Source: an uncultured Saprospiraceae bacterium (GTDB taxonomy: Bacteria > Bacteroidota > Bacteroidia > Chitinophagales > Saprospiraceae). Taken from it: a stretch of 59,378 nt of DNA. The notes below the pieces were generated by a model that saw only the letters and a list, made by a program, of their open reading frames with translations, was not told where the DNA came from and did not search any database. A program made the translations under genes and the position numbers. The DNA lies in contig CALGLU010000067.1 in assembly GCA_937959275.1 (NCBI GenBank), forward strand, positions 1 to 59,378. Direction: 5' to 3'. Shown in pieces: positions 57,756-59,378 of the stretch (the first letter of the stretch is position 1; each line of letters starts with the position of its first letter).

Positions 57756-59036
57756 TCACATTGTTTTCTCATAAGCCAGTATCGTGCGTTCGATTATAGA
57801 ACAACAATCTCTTAACTGCTCCTCAGTCATCACCAATGGCGGAGCAAAGCGAATGATATTCCCATGCGTTGGTTTAGCAAGCAGCCCATTTTCTTTTAAA
57901 GCCACACAGATATTCCATGCTGTTTTGCTCTCCTCGTCGTCATTAATCACAATTGCATTGAGCAATCCTTTACCACGTACCAGATTGACCAAATCAGATG
58001 TATCGACTAACTCTTGCATGAGTTCTCGAAACAGCTTACCCAACTGTTGTGCATTCTCTTGCAGGTTTTCATCTTCAATGACTTCGAGAGCAGCGATTGC
58101 TACAGCACACGCCAGCGGATTGCCACCAAAGGTAGAGCCATGTTCCCCAGGCTTCATCGTCATCATAATGTCGTTATTAGCCAAGACAGCTGACACAGGG
58201 AATACACCTCCAGAAAGCGCTTTACCCAATACTAATATATCTGGCTTAATCTCAGGCTTTCGTTCACACGAAGCTCCACAAGAACAGTTACCACAGGTCG
58301 CTAATAATTTCCCAGTCCGCGCTATGCCTGTCTGCACCTCATCCGCAATAAACAAGGCATTATGTTGCTTACATAAATCATAGGCTCCTTTCAAATACCC
58401 TTCATCCGGAACAAATACGCCTGCTTCTCCCTGTATCGGCTCCACAATAAATCCCGCCACGTTCTTATCGTCCAATGCTTTTTCTAAGGCAGCCAAATTG
58501 TTATATTCGATCAACTCAATGCCAGGCATATAGGGGCCATAATCATTTCTTGCTGCTGGATCCAAAGAGGCCGAGATAACAGACAACGTCCGCCCATGAA
58601 AATTACCTTTTGCAAAGATTATTTTGGCTTGATTCTCAGCTACTCCCTTTACCTGATACGCCCACTTTCGACAGAGCTTCAAGGCAGTTTCTACAGCCTC
58701 TACACCAGTGTTCATCGGTAGCACCTTATCGTAGTCAAAATACGCTGTGACATATTTTTCATATGGCCCTAATTGATCGTTGTAAAACGCTCGTGATGTG
58801 AGTGTCAGATTATCTGCTTGAGCTTTAAGTGCTGCTGTAATCTTTGGGTGGCAATGGCCTTGATTAACAGCAGAATAGGCTGAAAGGAAATCGTAATATT
58901 TTTTGCCTTCTACATCCCAAACATAGACGCCTTCGCCTCTGCTGAGCACGACAGGTAGTGGGTGATAATTGTGGGCGCCATGCTTGTCTTCGAGTGCTAT
59001 GAAATGGGTGGACTGGCTGTGTGTGGTGGATTCCAT
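57756..59036 (-). CDS. rocD: Ornithine-oxo-acid transaminase (ornithine aminotransferase)
   Basis: 426 aa class III PLP aminotransferase. Typical blocks: [15 protein letters not shown] near the N-terminus, [35 protein letters not shown] and the PLP lysine in L-G-K-A-L-S-G-G, then [11 protein letters not shown]. Converts ornithine plus 2-oxoglutarate to glutamate-5-semialdehyde. An unusual Cys-rich insertion, [10 protein letters not shown] (about residues 246-256), sits before the PLP lysine. With CtlX it would connect citrulline to proline/glutamate metabolism. It converges with the sulfatase gene. Confidence 0.93.
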   Translation of the reverse strand: MESTTHSQSTHFIALEDKHGAHNYHPLPVVLSRGEGVYVWDVEGKKYYDFLSAYSAVNQGHCHPKITAALKAQADNLTLTSRAFYNDQLGPYEKYVTAYFDYDKVLPMNTGVEAVETALKLCRKWAYQVKGVAENQAKIIFAKGNFHGRTLSVISASLDPAARNDYGPYMPGIELIEYNNLAALEKALDDKNVAGFIVEPIQGEAGVFVPDEGYLKGAYDLCKQHNALFIADEVQTGIARTGKLLATCGNCSCGASCERKPEIKPDILVLGKALSGGVFPVSAVLANNDIMMTMKPGEHGSTFGGNPLACAVAIAALEVIEDENLQENAQQLGKLFRELMQELVDTSDLVNLVRGKGLLNAIVINDDEESKTAWNICVALKENGLLAKPTHGNIIRFAPPLVMTEEQLRDCCSIIERTILAYEKTM

Positions 59037-59378
59037 GTGTTTGGGTTTTTATAGGGTGCAAATTAGGTAAAATTGGTGAGAGGTGTAAGAGATGTTATGA
59101 GTGTTCAGATGACTAAATCAATGTATATGACTTTAACCACTTGAGATGTCAGTACTTACAAGTCACTAAAGTAACTTGGAATTAATAATTTCAATGAAGC
59201 AATTATAATAAGGACCAAATCAATCCAAGTGGTTTTAACCCAATGTCATTTAGTTAAGGAAATAGAAGCGCTGAAAGTGCGACATTATTGTAGCGCGGTA
59301 CGAAGTGCCGCGTGGAATGATTAAAGAAAGTCTCCAATTGGCGGGATTTTTGGTAAAAATCATGACAATTGGATTTTC
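59037..59378. other. Non-coding tail with a hairpin
   Basis: About 340 bp upstream of rocD to the window edge. A strong hairpin CGCGGTAC-GAA-GTGCCGCG (59294-59312, one G-T pair) is present. No gene is seen. Confidence 0.5.

Overview
The window looks like a chromosomal stretch of a marine-type Bacteroidota, most likely of the Saprospiria/Cytophagia kind. The grounds are two SusC/SusD pairs, secreted proteins with the gliding-motility-associated (type IX secretion, type B) C-terminal domain or a 'coat-hanger' type C-terminus, an ECF sigma/FecR/TonB-receptor signalling trio, large VCBS/ASPIC-UnbV lipoproteins, tRNA genes without an encoded CCA end, and moderate to low GC. Genus and species cannot be told from the sequence.

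Layout. 1-6233 (minus): an ECF sigma factor, a protein with one inner-membrane helix, a long linker and a beta-barrel-like C-terminus, and a giant secreted tandem-repeat protein that runs off the left edge. 6434-11144 (minus): FadH-like Fe-S flavoenzyme, hemolysin III-type membrane protein and an HscA-like Hsp70, the last two translationally coupled. 11454-13196 (plus): queuosine-precursor transporter and citrulline hydrolase CtlX. 13197-14160: no large gene, but a possible 38-aa ORF and a 335-bp MITE-like element. 14161-19233 (plus): TPR protein, then sigma factor, FecR and STN-TonB receptor in overlapping order. 19241-19545: two kinds of tandem repeat. 19580-22675 (plus): KDGal kinase, D-2-hydroxyacid dehydrogenase and class III CoA-transferase, an operon for sugar-acid and organic-acid use.

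22860-26090 is the accessory part. It holds hypothetical genes plus a decaying tandem array whose unit is [GIY-YIG nuclease gene - terminator - tRNA-Leu(TAA)]. Only one tRNA-Leu is intact. Other copies are interrupted by short palindromes, and one copy is split by a roughly 1.1-kb cargo carrying a DUF6169-like gene and tiny ORFs. tRNA-Gly(GCC) follows.

26239-33016 returns to housekeeping functions (PssA, ferredoxin, class Ia ribonucleotide reductase NrdB/NrdA), with secreted type IX-type proteins at 27658-28992 and 33113-34726. 35158-57712 is a nutrient-acquisition region. A seven-heme cytochrome is followed by SusC-SusD-(type B secreted protein)-CRTAC1 lipoprotein, which converges on a mirrored CRTAC1-SusD-SusC locus, with a sulfatase reading divergently from the second SusC. 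The window ends with ornithine aminotransferase RocD, which could use the ornithine released by CtlX.

The most unusual observations are the tRNA-Leu/GIY-YIG array with palindromes placed in tRNA loops, the cargo inside it, the possible trans-envelope sigma-linked protein, and the mirrored SusCD-CRTAC1 loci. All calls come from reading the sequence and remembered family features; no database search was run.
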